NCBI GenBank assembly: GCA_021789355.1
Contig: JAJYJR010000037.1
Coordinates: 1 to 19,394 of the forward strand
Direction: 5' to 3'
DNA from: Chloroflexota bacterium
GTDB lineage: Bacteria; Chloroflexota; Limnocylindria; Limnocylindrales; CSP1-4
DNA length: 19,394 nt
Shown: in pieces, positions 6,466 through 14,083 of the stretch
Layout: every line of letters starts with the position of its first letter
Numbering within the stretch: the first letter of the stretch is position 1
The notes under the pieces: model-generated
Databases searched by the model: none
What the model was told of the DNA's origin: nothing
What the model saw: the letters and a program-made list of their open reading frames with translations, nothing else
Program-made: the position numbers and the translations under genes

Positions 6466-7536
6466 TCAGAGGGCGTACCGGAGGCGGCCGTACCCCGGCT
6501 TGATCGTCCCGTTGATGAGCGTGAGGCGCTCATCGAAGTGGCAGAAGGCGCTCTTCATCGCGTTGAGCGTGAGCCACTCCAGGTCGTCCAGGTCGAGCCC
6601 GAACGTGTCGGCCAGCAGGGCGAACTCGCTCGAGAGGCTCACTCCGCTCATGAGGCGGTTGTCGGTATTGACCGTCACCCGGAAGCGCAGGCGGCGCAGC
6701 AACTCGATGGGGTGCTCCTCGATGCTGCGCGCTGCGCCCGTGTGCACGTTCGACGACGGACACATCTCGAGGGGCACACGCCGGTCCCGGACGTAGGCAG
6801 CGAGCCGGCCGAGCATCGGCTGCCCGTCTGGCCCGGTCGTGATGTCGTCGACGATCCGCACCCCGTGGCCGAGCCGCTCGGCGCCGCACCACTGCAGCGC
6901 CTCCCAGATGGACGGGAGCCCGAAGCTCTCGCCCGCGTGGATCGTGATGTGGAAGTTCTCGTGCTGGATCAGCTGGAAGGCATCCAGGTGCCGGCTGGGC
7001 GGAAAGCCGGCTTCCGCACCCGCGATGTCGAAGCCCACCACGCCCTCGTCGCGGTGACGAACCGCGAGTCTCGCGATCTCGAGGGAGCGGGCGGCGGTGC
7101 GCATGGCGGTCGCGATGAAGCGGACGGTGATGCCGCGCCCCTCGCTGCCCCGCCGGAAGCCCTCCAGGATCGCCTCCACGACCTGGTCGAGCGACAGTCC
7201 GTGCTCCGTCGACAGCTCGGGCGCGTGCCGTACCTCGGCGTAGACGATCCCGTCGGCGGCCAGGTCCTCGGCGCACTCCGCGGCCACTCGGGCGATCGCG
7301 TCGCGCGTCTGCAGGACCGCCACCGTGTGCGTGAACGTCTCGAGGTACAGCTCGAGGCTCTTCCGATCCGCGCCCCGCCGGATGATCTCCGCGAGCTCGT
7401 CGGGATCCTCGGTCGGCAGACCGCGGTACCCCACGTCCCGCGCCAGCTCGACGAGCGTGCCGGGACGCAGCCCGCCGTCGAGGTGGTCGTGCAGAAGCAC
7501 CTTGGGTGCACGCCTGATGGTGTCGATCGTCAGCAC
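6466..7536 (-). CDS. add: Adenosine deaminase
   Basis: 356 residues, the usual length for bacterial adenosine deaminase, which converts adenosine to inosine and ammonia in purine salvage. All zinc and catalytic motifs are in order: HDH (His16, His18), IHAGES (His200 as zinc ligand, Glu203 as catalytic acid), RLGHGVR (His224), MCPSSNV and VTVNTDNR (Asp292 as zinc ligand). The substrate-binding Gly of IAGAE is also present. The protein is cytosolic with no signal peptide. The start is the GTG at 7536. It has only a weak SD, but the conserved N-terminal motif [14 protein letters not shown] follows closely, and no ATG lies nearby. The gene is divergent from the respiratory operon and on the same strand as the aminotransferase 95 bases downstream; a functional link between them is not evident. 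Confidence 0.92.
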   Translation of the reverse strand: MLTIDTIRRAPKVLLHDHLDGGLRPGTLVELARDVGYRGLPTEDPDELAEIIRRGADRKSLELYLETFTHTVAVLQTRDAIARVAAECAEDLAADGIVYAEVRHAPELSTEHGLSLDQVVEAILEGFRRGSEGRGITVRFIATAMRTAARSLEIARLAVRHRDEGVVGFDIAGAEAGFPPSRHLDAFQLIQHENFHITIHAGESFGLPSIWEALQWCGAERLGHGVRIVDDITTGPDGQPMLGRLAAYVRDRRVPLEMCPSSNVHTGAARSIEEHPIELLRRLRFRVTVNTDNRLMSGVSLSSEFALLADTFGLDLDDLEWLTLNAMKSAFCHFDERLTLINGTIKPGYGRLRYAL

Positions 7537-7691
7537 GCCCAGAGCGTACAGCCCGGGCGGGCCGTGCGGGCGGCAGACTCGCCGGGGCCGCCGGTTGTCA
7601 TGGATCCGTTACCCGGGGTCCCCGCCGCCGGACTTGCCGGCGACAGCGACGCTCCGTATCGTTCGGCAGGTCATCGGTAGGCAATTTGGCC

Positions 7692-7697
7692 TATCAT
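7692..7697 (+). promoter_or_regulatory. Candidate -10 element of the qcr-cta operon
   Basis: TATCAT (5 of 6 consensus) sits about 88 bases before the qcrC GTG, in the only AT-leaning part of the divergent intergenic region 7537-7784. No good -35 is present at 16-18 bases. A direct repeat TTTGGCC at 7685-7691 and 7708-7714, 23 bases apart, flanks it and could be a regulator site. A small hairpin (CGCCGG, loop ACTTG, CCGGCG) lies at 7626-7642. Confidence 0.25.
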
Positions 7698-7784
7698 TCC
7701 CAGTGCGTTTGGCCCCCCGGGGCGGCCGCCTTGCAGGGCTGCGCCGAGCGCCACCGCCCGGTTGTCGAGGAGGATCTGCCTGTC

Positions 7785-8627
7785 GTGCCCAGCCGCCCGC
7801 CGCGCCCCGTGCGCGCCGTGCCGCTCGCCCGGTCAATCGCCGGGCTCGCGGTGGTTGCGGCGATCGGAGCAGTCGCGTTCCTGGCGCTGCTCGGGAGTGG
7901 GCCGGTCTCCGGCCAGACCGGATCCAGTGGCGCACCGGGCGGGCCCTCCGCCGGCTCCCCGGGATCGTCCGCGACGGTGCAGGCCGGGGGGGACCTTGCC
8001 GCCGGCCGCGCGCTGTACTTGCAGACGTGCGCGGCCTGTCACGGCGCGGCCGGCCAGGGCGTCTCCGGGAGCGGGCCCAGCCTGCAGGGGCAGGGGGCGG
8101 CAGGCGCCGCGTACGCGCTCTACACGGGCCGCATGCCGCTGCTGGAAAACGGCGTGCCGTCGCTCCAGCAGAAGCCCGTGCTGTCGCCGGGGCAGATCCA
8201 GTCGCTCATCGACTACGTCGCCCAGATCGCCCCGGGGCCCACCATCCCCCCGGTCGACACGCAGGGCGCAGACATTGCCGCCGGCCGGCAGCTGTTCATC
8301 AACAACTGTGCCGCGTGCCATGGCGCGGACGCGGCCGGGGGATCCGTCGGTGGAGGCTTCGTCGCGCCGAGCCTGCACAATGCGGCTGCCTCCACGGTCG
8401 GTGAGGCGATGCTGACGGGTCCCGGGCCGATGCCCGTGTTCAGGCTGCCGATCCATCAGATCGACGCGATCGCCGCCTACATCGGGTACCTGCAGACGGC
8501 GCCGACGCCGGGCGGCTTCTCGCTGGGTGGCCTCGGCGCGGTCCCCGAGGGGTTTGTCGCCGGTGCCGTGGGCCTCGTGCTGCTGCTCGTCCTCGTGACG
8601 TGGGTGGCGAGGAGGCCGCACCCGTGA
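7785..8627 (+). CDS. qcrC: Di-haem cytochrome c subunit of the bcc complex (QcrC)
   Basis: 280 residues from the GTG at 7785, preceded by AGGAGGA (7768-7774) with a 10-base spacer. The frame is open further upstream, but that part does not look like protein. An N-terminal anchor (about 16-38) is followed by a Pro/Gly/Ser-rich linker and two cytochrome c domains. Each has a CAACH haem-binding motif: Cys82-Cys85-His86 and Cys175-Cys178-His179. Likely axial methionines are Met117 (TGRMPLL) and Met216 (GPMPVF). A C-terminal helix (about 250-275) ends in VARRPHP and anchors the protein on the outer face of the membrane. This anchored two-haem form replaces cytochrome c1 plus soluble cytochrome c in actinobacterial-type chains and hands electrons directly to CuA of the oxidase. 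It is the first gene of a six-gene operon and overlaps qcrA by four bases. Confidence 0.9.
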   Translation: MPSRPPRPVRAVPLARSIAGLAVVAAIGAVAFLALLGSGPVSGQTGSSGAPGGPSAGSPGSSATVQAGGDLAAGRALYLQTCAACHGAAGQGVSGSGPSLQGQGAAGAAYALYTGRMPLLENGVPSLQQKPVLSPGQIQSLIDYVAQIAPGPTIPPVDTQGADIAAGRQLFINNCAACHGADAAGGSVGGGFVAPSLHNAAASTVGEAMLTGPGPMPVFRLPIHQIDAIAAYIGYLQTAPTPGGFSLGGLGAVPEGFVAGAVGLVLLLVLVTWVARRPHP

Positions 8628-9559
8628 TCGGTCCGAGGGGCGTGGACGGCCTGCCGGAGGGCGACTACTCGGGGCCGCGGGTGCGCAGCCGGCCGGCGAC
8701 GCCCGAGGAGTTCCGCGCGCAGGTCATCGTCGGGGCGCTGTTCGCGGTCACGATGGTCGCGGGGTTCGCGCTGCTGGTGGTGTACCTGGTGGGCGGCGAC
8801 ACCCAGGTCCAGGGGATCCTGCTCACGCTCGCCTTCGGCGGGCTCGGCGCCGGTATCGTGGTCTGGGCGCAGCGGCTGCTGCCGACCCGGCCGGTGACCG
8901 AGGACCGGCACCCCCTGCAGCCGCCTCCGACCGCCGAAGCATCGGCCGCGGAGGCCGCCACGCGCGAGGCGGAGGCCGGCTTCGCCCGGCGCCACCTGCT
9001 GATCGGGCTGCTCTTCGGGGCGTTCGCGGGGCTCGGCGCCGCGCTGCTGATCCCGGTCCTGTCGCTCGGCCCTGCGCCGGGACGCAGCCTGTTCGTGACG
9101 GCCTGGAAGAAGGGCTCGCGCGTGGTGGGGCTGGACGGCAAGCCCGTGCAGGCGAGCGCGTTGCCGATCGACGGCGTGCTGACCGTGTTCCCGGAGGGCG
9201 CCGTCGGCGACGCGATGGCGCAGACGCTCCTGATCCGGGTTCCGCCGGATCTGCTCCGGCTGCCGGCGGATCGGAAGGCGTGGGCGCCGGACGGGTACGT
9301 CGCGTACTCCAAGGTGTGCACGCACGCCGGGTGCCCGGTGGGCCTCTACCGGGCGATCCAGCATCGCCTGATCTGCCCGTGTCACCAGTCCACGTTCGAT
9401 GTGCTCGATGGGGCGATCCCCAGTTTCGGACCGGCGGCCCGCCCCCTGCCACAGCTCCCCATCCAGCTGCAGCCGGACGGCACGTTCGTGGCGCTTGGGG
9501 ACTTCCCGGAGCCGGTGGGGCCCAGCTTCTGGAACATGACCTCGGGAGGCGGCGCGTGA
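8624..9559 (+). CDS. qcrA: Rieske iron-sulfur subunit of the bcc complex (QcrA)
   Basis: 311 residues from the GTG at 8624, which overlaps the qcrC stop and has AGGAGG at 8610-8615 with an 8-base spacer. Three hydrophobic helices (about 34-57, 61-84 and 124-148) precede the Rieske domain, as in actinobacterial QcrA; mitochondrial-type proteins have only one. The 2Fe-2S ligands are in CTHAGC (Cys232, His234, with Cys237 for the disulfide) and CPCHQSTF (Cys251, His254, with Cys253 for the disulfide). The FDVLDGAIPSFGPAARPLPQ segment closes the cluster fold. The protein accepts one electron from quinol at the Qo site of QcrB and passes it to the haems of QcrC. It overlaps qcrB by four bases. Confidence 0.92.
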   Translation: MIGPRGVDGLPEGDYSGPRVRSRPATPEEFRAQVIVGALFAVTMVAGFALLVVYLVGGDTQVQGILLTLAFGGLGAGIVVWAQRLLPTRPVTEDRHPLQPPPTAEASAAEAATREAEAGFARRHLLIGLLFGAFAGLGAALLIPVLSLGPAPGRSLFVTAWKKGSRVVGLDGKPVQASALPIDGVLTVFPEGAVGDAMAQTLLIRVPPDLLRLPADRKAWAPDGYVAYSKVCTHAGCPVGLYRAIQHRLICPCHQSTFDVLDGAIPSFGPAARPLPQLPIQLQPDGTFVALGDFPEPVGPSFWNMTSGGGA

Positions 9560-11094
9560 GCGGCGTGCCCGGGCCTGCCGCGGATGATCGCGTCGGCGGC
9601 GCTGAAGCCGCGGCGCCCGGAGGTGACGGGCACGCGGCCGCAGTCGCGGAGATCGGCGATCACTCTGCGCCGGGGGAGGACCTGCCGGTCGTCGGCGATG
9701 CGGTGCGCTTCCTCGACGAGCGGACCGGGCTGGCGACCTTCGGGCGGACCGCGCTCCAGAAGGTCTTCCCCGACCACTGGTCGTTCCTCCTCGGGGAAGT
9801 GGCGGCGTTCTCGTTCGTCGTCCTGCTGCTCACGGGCACGTTCCTGACGATGTTCTTCCGCCCCGACACGACCCCGACCACCTACAGCGGCCCGTACATG
9901 CCTCTGCGGGGCGCCACCGTCTCGAGCGCGTTCGACTCGGTCATGCAGCTCAGCTTCGTGGTCAAGGCAGGGCTGCTGATGCGGCAGATCCACCACTGGG
10001 CCGCGCTGATCTTCGTCGCCGCGATCCTGACGCACCTCGCGCGCATCTTCTTCACCGGCGCCTTCCGGCGCCCGCGGGAGGTGAACTGGATCATCGGGTT
10101 CGGGCTGCTGCTGCTCGCGCTCGGGGAGGGCTTCTCCGGCTACTCGCTCCCCGACGACCTGCTCTCGGGCACCGGACTCCGCATCGCCTACTCGGCGGCG
10201 CTGTCGATCCCGTTCATCGGCCCCTGGTTCGCCTCGCTCTTCTTCGGCGGCATCTTCCCGTCGGCGGGCTTCATCAGCCGCCTGTTCGTGATCCACGTGA
10301 TGCTGCTCCCGGGCGCGCTGATCGGCGGGATCTCGATCCACCTGCTGATCGTGTGGCTGCAGAAGCACACGCAGTACAAGGGGCCCGGCGCGACCGAGCG
10401 AAACGTGATCGGGTTGCGGCTCTGGCCGGGACAGACGTTCCGGTCGGTGGGGCTCCTCTTCCTCACCGTCGCGGTGATCGCGCTCCTCGGCGGGTTGTTC
10501 CAGATCAACCCGGTGTGGGAGTACGGTCCCTTCGTGCCCTACACGGCGGCGTCGCCGGCGCAGCCCGACTACTACATCGGCTGGCTGGAGGGGCTGTTGC
10601 GCATGGCGCCCGGGTGGCAGGTGACGCTGTTCGGCGTAACCATTCCCGAGCCGTTCGTGCCCGGCGTGGTGATCCCGGGCGTGCTGTTCGGCGGGCTGTG
10701 GGCCTGGCCCTTCATCGAGGCCAGGATCACCGGAGACCGCCGGGAGCATCACCTGCTCGACTGGCCGTGGGAGGTGCCCTGGCGGGCAGCCACCGGCGTG
10801 GGGATCGCCGCGATCTTCGTCGTGCTGATGTTGGCGGGCGCGAACGACGTCATCGGCGCGTGGCTGGGGATCCCCGTCGAGACCCTCACCGTCCTGTTGC
10901 GTGGCCTGATCTTCGTGCTGCCCGTGGTCGCCTGGTTCGCGACGTACGGGCTCGCGCGGGACCGCCTCCGCCGCGGGAGCAGGCCGATCGCGCACCCCGG
11001 CGGCATCGCGCTGCGCCGCAACGCCAGCGGCGGTTTCGAGGAGGTCCCCGAGCGGGCTGTGGACGCCGCGGCCGGCAGGGTGGGCGAACCGTGA
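9556..11094 (+). CDS. qcrB: Cytochrome b subunit of the bcc complex (QcrB), fused b6 and subunit-IV type
   Basis: 512 residues from the GTG at 9556, overlapping the qcrA stop, with GGGAGG just upstream. After a hydrophilic N-terminus of about 70 residues, four haem-bearing helices follow. The haem ligands are best placed as His146 and His160 (QIHHWAALIF, ILTHLARIFF) and His247 and His262 (FVIHVMLL, SIHLLIVWLQ), a 14/15 spacing as in actinobacterial proteins. The motif GAFRRPREVNWIIG is typical. The C-terminal half carries the subunit-IV-like helices, with AQPDYYIGWLEG where mitochondrial cytochrome b has the PEWY motif of the quinol-oxidation site. A C-terminal tail of about 50 hydrophilic residues faces the cytoplasm. 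It oxidises menaquinol or ubiquinol and contributes to proton motive force. It overlaps ctaC by four bases. Confidence 0.92.
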   Translation: MSGVPGPAADDRVGGAEAAAPGGDGHAAAVAEIGDHSAPGEDLPVVGDAVRFLDERTGLATFGRTALQKVFPDHWSFLLGEVAAFSFVVLLLTGTFLTMFFRPDTTPTTYSGPYMPLRGATVSSAFDSVMQLSFVVKAGLLMRQIHHWAALIFVAAILTHLARIFFTGAFRRPREVNWIIGFGLLLLALGEGFSGYSLPDDLLSGTGLRIAYSAALSIPFIGPWFASLFFGGIFPSAGFISRLFVIHVMLLPGALIGGISIHLLIVWLQKHTQYKGPGATERNVIGLRLWPGQTFRSVGLLFLTVAVIALLGGLFQINPVWEYGPFVPYTAASPAQPDYYIGWLEGLLRMAPGWQVTLFGVTIPEPFVPGVVIPGVLFGGLWAWPFIEARITGDRREHHLLDWPWEVPWRAATGVGIAAIFVVLMLAGANDVIGAWLGIPVETLTVLLRGLIFVLPVVAWFATYGLARDRLRRGSRPIAHPGGIALRRNASGGFEEVPERAVDAAAGRVGEP

Positions 11095-11831
11095 CGCGCC
11101 AGACGGCGGGTCGCCTGCACCGGGGCGCGCCGCTCCTCCTGGTCGCGGCGCTGGCGGCCGGTGGCTGCATGCCGCAGGCGGCCACCACCCAGGGGCAGGC
11201 CACGTTCAACCTGTACCAGGTCTTCTTCTGGGCCGGAGCCGTCGTCGCCGCCATCGTGTGGATCCTCACGACCGTCGCCGTCGTGCGATACCGCAGGCGA
11301 AGCGACGAGCTGCCCAGCCAGGTGCGCGAGAACAACCGCCTCGAGCTTGTCTGGACCGCGCTTCCCTTCCTGACCGTGGCCGGCCTCTCGGTGCTGACCC
11401 TGATGACCCTTTCGACGGTCGACGCCGTTCCGCGCGATCCGCCGCTGACGGTGAACGTGCTGGCCTTCCGGTGGTCCTGGCAGTTCACCTACCAGGGGCA
11501 GGGCGTGGTCGTCACGGGTGACGGCACGAACGTGCCCGAGCTCGTCCTGCCCGCCGGGCAGACCACCGAGATCGTGCTGACCTCGGCCGACGTCATCCAC
11601 TCGTTCTGGGTGCCGGACTTCCTCTTCAAGCGGGACGCCATCCCGGGGGTCACCAACCGGTTCGCGTTCACGGTCAAGCAACCCGGCACGTGGAGCGGCC
11701 AGTGCTCCAGGTACTGCGGGCTGTACCACGACCAGATGACGTTCGTGGTGCGGGCCATGCCGGCCCCGCAGTTCCAGGCCTGGCTGGCCGCGCAGCGCGT
11801 GGCCGCATCGTCTCCAGGGAGCGTGCCATGA
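11091..11831 (+). CDS. ctaC: Cytochrome c oxidase subunit II (CuA subunit, CtaC)
   Basis: 246 residues from the GTG at 11091, which overlaps the qcrB stop. A signal sequence with lipobox ([12 protein letters not shown], Cys26) precedes two membrane helices (about 40-66 and 84-108) and the external cupredoxin domain. The aromatic FRWSWQFTY patch, where electrons usually enter, is intact. CuA ligands are His170 ([10 protein letters not shown]), Cys205, Cys209, His213 and Met216 ([12 protein letters not shown]). The residue between the cysteines that is usually Glu (CxExC) is Arg207 here. That Glu gives a backbone ligand to CuA, and its side chain binds the Mg ion at the subunit I interface in classical aa3 oxidases, so the Mg role is probably lost. 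No cytochrome c domain is fused, which fits electron delivery by QcrC. Confidence 0.92.
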   Translation: MTRQTAGRLHRGAPLLLVAALAAGGCMPQAATTQGQATFNLYQVFFWAGAVVAAIVWILTTVAVVRYRRRSDELPSQVRENNRLELVWTALPFLTVAGLSVLTLMTLSTVDAVPRDPPLTVNVLAFRWSWQFTYQGQGVVVTGDGTNVPELVLPAGQTTEIVLTSADVIHSFWVPDFLFKRDAIPGVTNRFAFTVKQPGTWSGQCSRYCGLYHDQMTFVVRAMPAPQFQAWLAAQRVAASSPGSVP

Positions 11832-13540
11832 CCGCGCTGACCGACGTCGTCCCCGCCGAGCGTCCGCGCGCCGGCGCCGACCTCCTCGAGTGGATCACCA
11901 CCACCGACCACAAGCGGATCGGACTCCTGTACCTGGGGACCGCCATCGTCTTCTTCCTCCTGGCGGGCCTCATGGCGGAGTTCATGCGGGCCGAGCTGTC
12001 GGCGCCCGGGCTCCAGTTCATGACCACGTCCCAGTACAACCAGCTCTTTACGATCCACGGCACGCTGATGCTGCTGTTCTTCGCCACGCCCGTCGCCATC
12101 GGCTTTGGCAACTACTTCATCCCGTTGCAGGTGGGCGCGGCGGACATGGCGTTTCCGCGACTGAACGCGCTGTCCTACTGGCTCTTCCTGTTCGGCGGCA
12201 TCCTGGTGGTCTCGGGGTTCGGCGTGGCCGGGGGCGCGGCGCAGAACGGGTGGACCGCGTACGTGCCACTCTCCGACGGCTACACCCAGGGCAGCGGGAT
12301 GGACCTCTGGATCCTGGGGGTGGGGATGGTCGGGTTCTCGAGCATCCTCGGCGCGGTCAACTTCATCACCACCATCTTCACCAAGCGCGCCCCGGGCATG
12401 ACCATGTTCCGCATGCCCATCTTCACCTGGAACATGCTGGTGACCTCCGCGATGATCCTGTTCGCCTTCCCCCCGCTGACCGCCGCGCTGGCGATGCTGT
12501 TCATCGACCGGCACCTTGGCGGCAGCATCTTCGCTCCGGCGCAGGGCGGCGACGCGGTGATCTGGCAGGACCTGTTCTGGTTCTTCGGTCACCCCGAGGT
12601 GTACATCATCATCCTGCCCTTCTTCGGGATCATGAGTGAGGTGGTGTCGGTCTTCAGCGGGCGCCCCATCTTCGGGTACCGCCAGATCGTGACCGCGACC
12701 TTCTCCATCGCGTTCCTCTCCATGGCGGTGTGGGCGCACCACATGTTCACCACCGGAGTGGTGAACGACCCGTTCTTCAGCGTGATGTCGTACCTGATCG
12801 CTATCCCGACCGGGGTCAAGATCTTCAACTGGATCGCCACCATGTGGAAAGGCCAGATCCGGCTCACGACGGCGATGCTGTTCTGCATCGGGATGCTCTA
12901 CACGTTCACCGTCGGCGGCATCAGCGGCGTGATGGCGGCATCTCCGCCGCTCGATTTCCAGTTCAACGACTCGTACTTCATCGTCGCCCACTTCCACAAC
13001 GTCCTGATCGGCGGCACTGTCTTCCTCACCTTCGCCGGCTTCTACTACTGGTTCCCCAAGATGACCGGCCGGTTCCTGGACGAGCGGCTCGGGAGACTCC
13101 ACTTCGCGACCTGGCTGGTGGGCGTGCCCCTCACGCTGCTGCCGATGTACCAGCTCGGGCTGGACGGCATGCCGCGCCGGATCGCCGACTACGCGCCGGC
13201 CACCGGCTGGAGCGACCTCAACGTGGTTGCGACCGTGGGCGCGGTCCTCCTGGGGGTCGGCACCATCCCCTTCCTGGTGGCGATCGTGGCCGCCCTCCGG
13301 CAGCCCGCGACCGCGCCGGCCGACCCATGGGGCGGGTTCGCGCTGGAGTGGGCGACCAGCTCTCCCCCGCCGGCACACAACTTCGACTGGCTCCCGGCGA
13401 TCCGCTCCGACCGACCGGTGTTCGACGCCCGGCTGGCGGCGGCCGCCAGGGCCGAGGCCGAGGCGTCACGTGCGGGGGGCTCGCCGGCGCGAAGCCCGGG
13501 GACGGGCTCGGTGCCGGGGGCGGGACCGGGCGGAGGATAG
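11828..13540 (+). CDS. ctaD: Cytochrome c oxidase subunit I (CtaD), A1-type haem-copper oxidase
   Basis: 570 residues from the ATG at 11828, overlapping the ctaC stop (ATGA). Twelve membrane helices are expected. Haem a ligands are His77 (TIHGTLM) and His390, the haem a3 ligand is His388 (VAHFHNV), and CuB ligands are His255, His304 and His305. Glu257 and Tyr259 of GHPEVY mark the A1 family, and Tyr259 would cross-link to His255. The D-channel Asp106 and Asn113 (ADMAFPRLN) and the K-channel Lys331 (PTGVKIFNW) are present, so the protein should pump protons. The Mg-site pair, usually His-Asp eight and seven residues before the a3 His, is Asn380-Asp381 here, matching the change seen in CtaC. 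The tail after about residue 530 is Ala/Gly/Pro-rich. Confidence 0.94.
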   Translation: MTALTDVVPAERPRAGADLLEWITTTDHKRIGLLYLGTAIVFFLLAGLMAEFMRAELSAPGLQFMTTSQYNQLFTIHGTLMLLFFATPVAIGFGNYFIPLQVGAADMAFPRLNALSYWLFLFGGILVVSGFGVAGGAAQNGWTAYVPLSDGYTQGSGMDLWILGVGMVGFSSILGAVNFITTIFTKRAPGMTMFRMPIFTWNMLVTSAMILFAFPPLTAALAMLFIDRHLGGSIFAPAQGGDAVIWQDLFWFFGHPEVYIIILPFFGIMSEVVSVFSGRPIFGYRQIVTATFSIAFLSMAVWAHHMFTTGVVNDPFFSVMSYLIAIPTGVKIFNWIATMWKGQIRLTTAMLFCIGMLYTFTVGGISGVMAASPPLDFQFNDSYFIVAHFHNVLIGGTVFLTFAGFYYWFPKMTGRFLDERLGRLHFATWLVGVPLTLLPMYQLGLDGMPRRIADYAPATGWSDLNVVATVGAVLLGVGTIPFLVAIVAALRQPATAPADPWGGFALEWATSSPPPAHNFDWLPAIRSDRPVFDARLAAAARAEAEASRAGGSPARSPGTGSVPGAGPGGG

Positions 13541-13543
13541 GCC

Positions 13544-14053
13544 ATGCCCGAGGAGACCCGACTCTTCGTTCGAAGCTGCCTCTTCGCCGCGGTGGTATCG
13601 ACCGTCTACTGGTTCATCAGCTACGACTACATCGGCACGGTGCTGCTCGGCGGGTTCGCCCTCGCCTCGTTCACGCTGTTCTACCTGCTCCGTCGCGGCC
13701 AGCCGGGGCGTGCCGCACGGCCGGGCTCGGGCGGCGGACAGGCGGCTGCCGGCGTTCCCGGCCGGGGCGTCGGGGGCCGGATCCGCGACCTCGTCGGCAC
13801 CTCCGAGCGGCCGGGCGAGGAGCGGCCGTTCGAGGACGAAAGCGGCCGGCTTCCGGGTGCGAGCGTGGCGCCCCTGCTGATCGGGATCGGTGTCGCGATG
13901 GCCGCGCTCGGGCTTATCTTCGGGCTCTGGAGCGTGGTTGCCGGGGCGATTCCCCTGCTGCTGGGCTTCAGGGAGTGGCTGCGCGAGGTGAGCGCCGAGC
14001 TCGGGGCGCTGGTCGCCGACGACGAGGTGGCCGCGGCAGGCGAGGAGCGATAG
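13544..14053 (+). CDS. ctaF: CtaF-like small subunit of the aa3 oxidase
   Basis: 169 residues from the ATG at 13544, with GGAGG at 13532-13536 and a 7-base spacer. Two N-terminal helices (about 8-28 and 30-48, VSTVYWFISYDYIGTVLLGG) and one or two C-terminal helices (about 104-140, APLLIGIGVAMAALGLIFGL) flank a hydrophilic loop. That layout matches actinobacterial cytochrome c oxidase subunit IV (CtaF), which stabilises the oxidase in the bcc-aa3 supercomplex. The start MPEETRLF, the loop element RPFEDESGRLPGASVAPLL and the position as last gene, three bases after ctaD, support this. Sequence conservation in this family is low, so the assignment rests on topology and context. Confidence 0.7.
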   Translation: MPEETRLFVRSCLFAAVVSTVYWFISYDYIGTVLLGGFALASFTLFYLLRRGQPGRAARPGSGGGQAAAGVPGRGVGGRIRDLVGTSERPGEERPFEDESGRLPGASVAPLLIGIGVAMAALGLIFGLWSVVAGAIPLLLGFREWLREVSAELGALVADDEVAAAGEER

Positions 14054-14066
14054 GGGCGCTGGAGGT

Positions 14067-14083
14067 TCGGCCTAGTCGGCCGA
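14067..14083. terminator. Short hairpin at the junction of convergent ctaF and sensor kinase
   Basis: TCGGCC (14067-14072) and GGCCGA (14078-14083) pair around TAGTC, 13 bases after the ctaF stop and overlapping the minus-strand stop codon. A 6-bp stem without a T-run is weak evidence, but only 18 bases separate the two genes and no better terminator is seen. Confidence 0.25.

Noticed and set aside
7626..7642. Hairpin CGCCGG-ACTTG-CCGGCG in the add/qcrC gap
   Set aside because: It lies between divergent genes, where no terminator is needed, and a 6-bp GC stem arises easily by chance here.
9382..10995. 537-codon open frame on the minus strand
   Set aside because: It lies opposite qcrA/qcrB and has a composition heavy in Glu, Arg, His and Pro, as expected for the complement of membrane-protein codons.
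11489..13378. 629-codon open frame on the minus strand
   Set aside because: It is the complement of ctaC and ctaD, which have all expected metal ligands.
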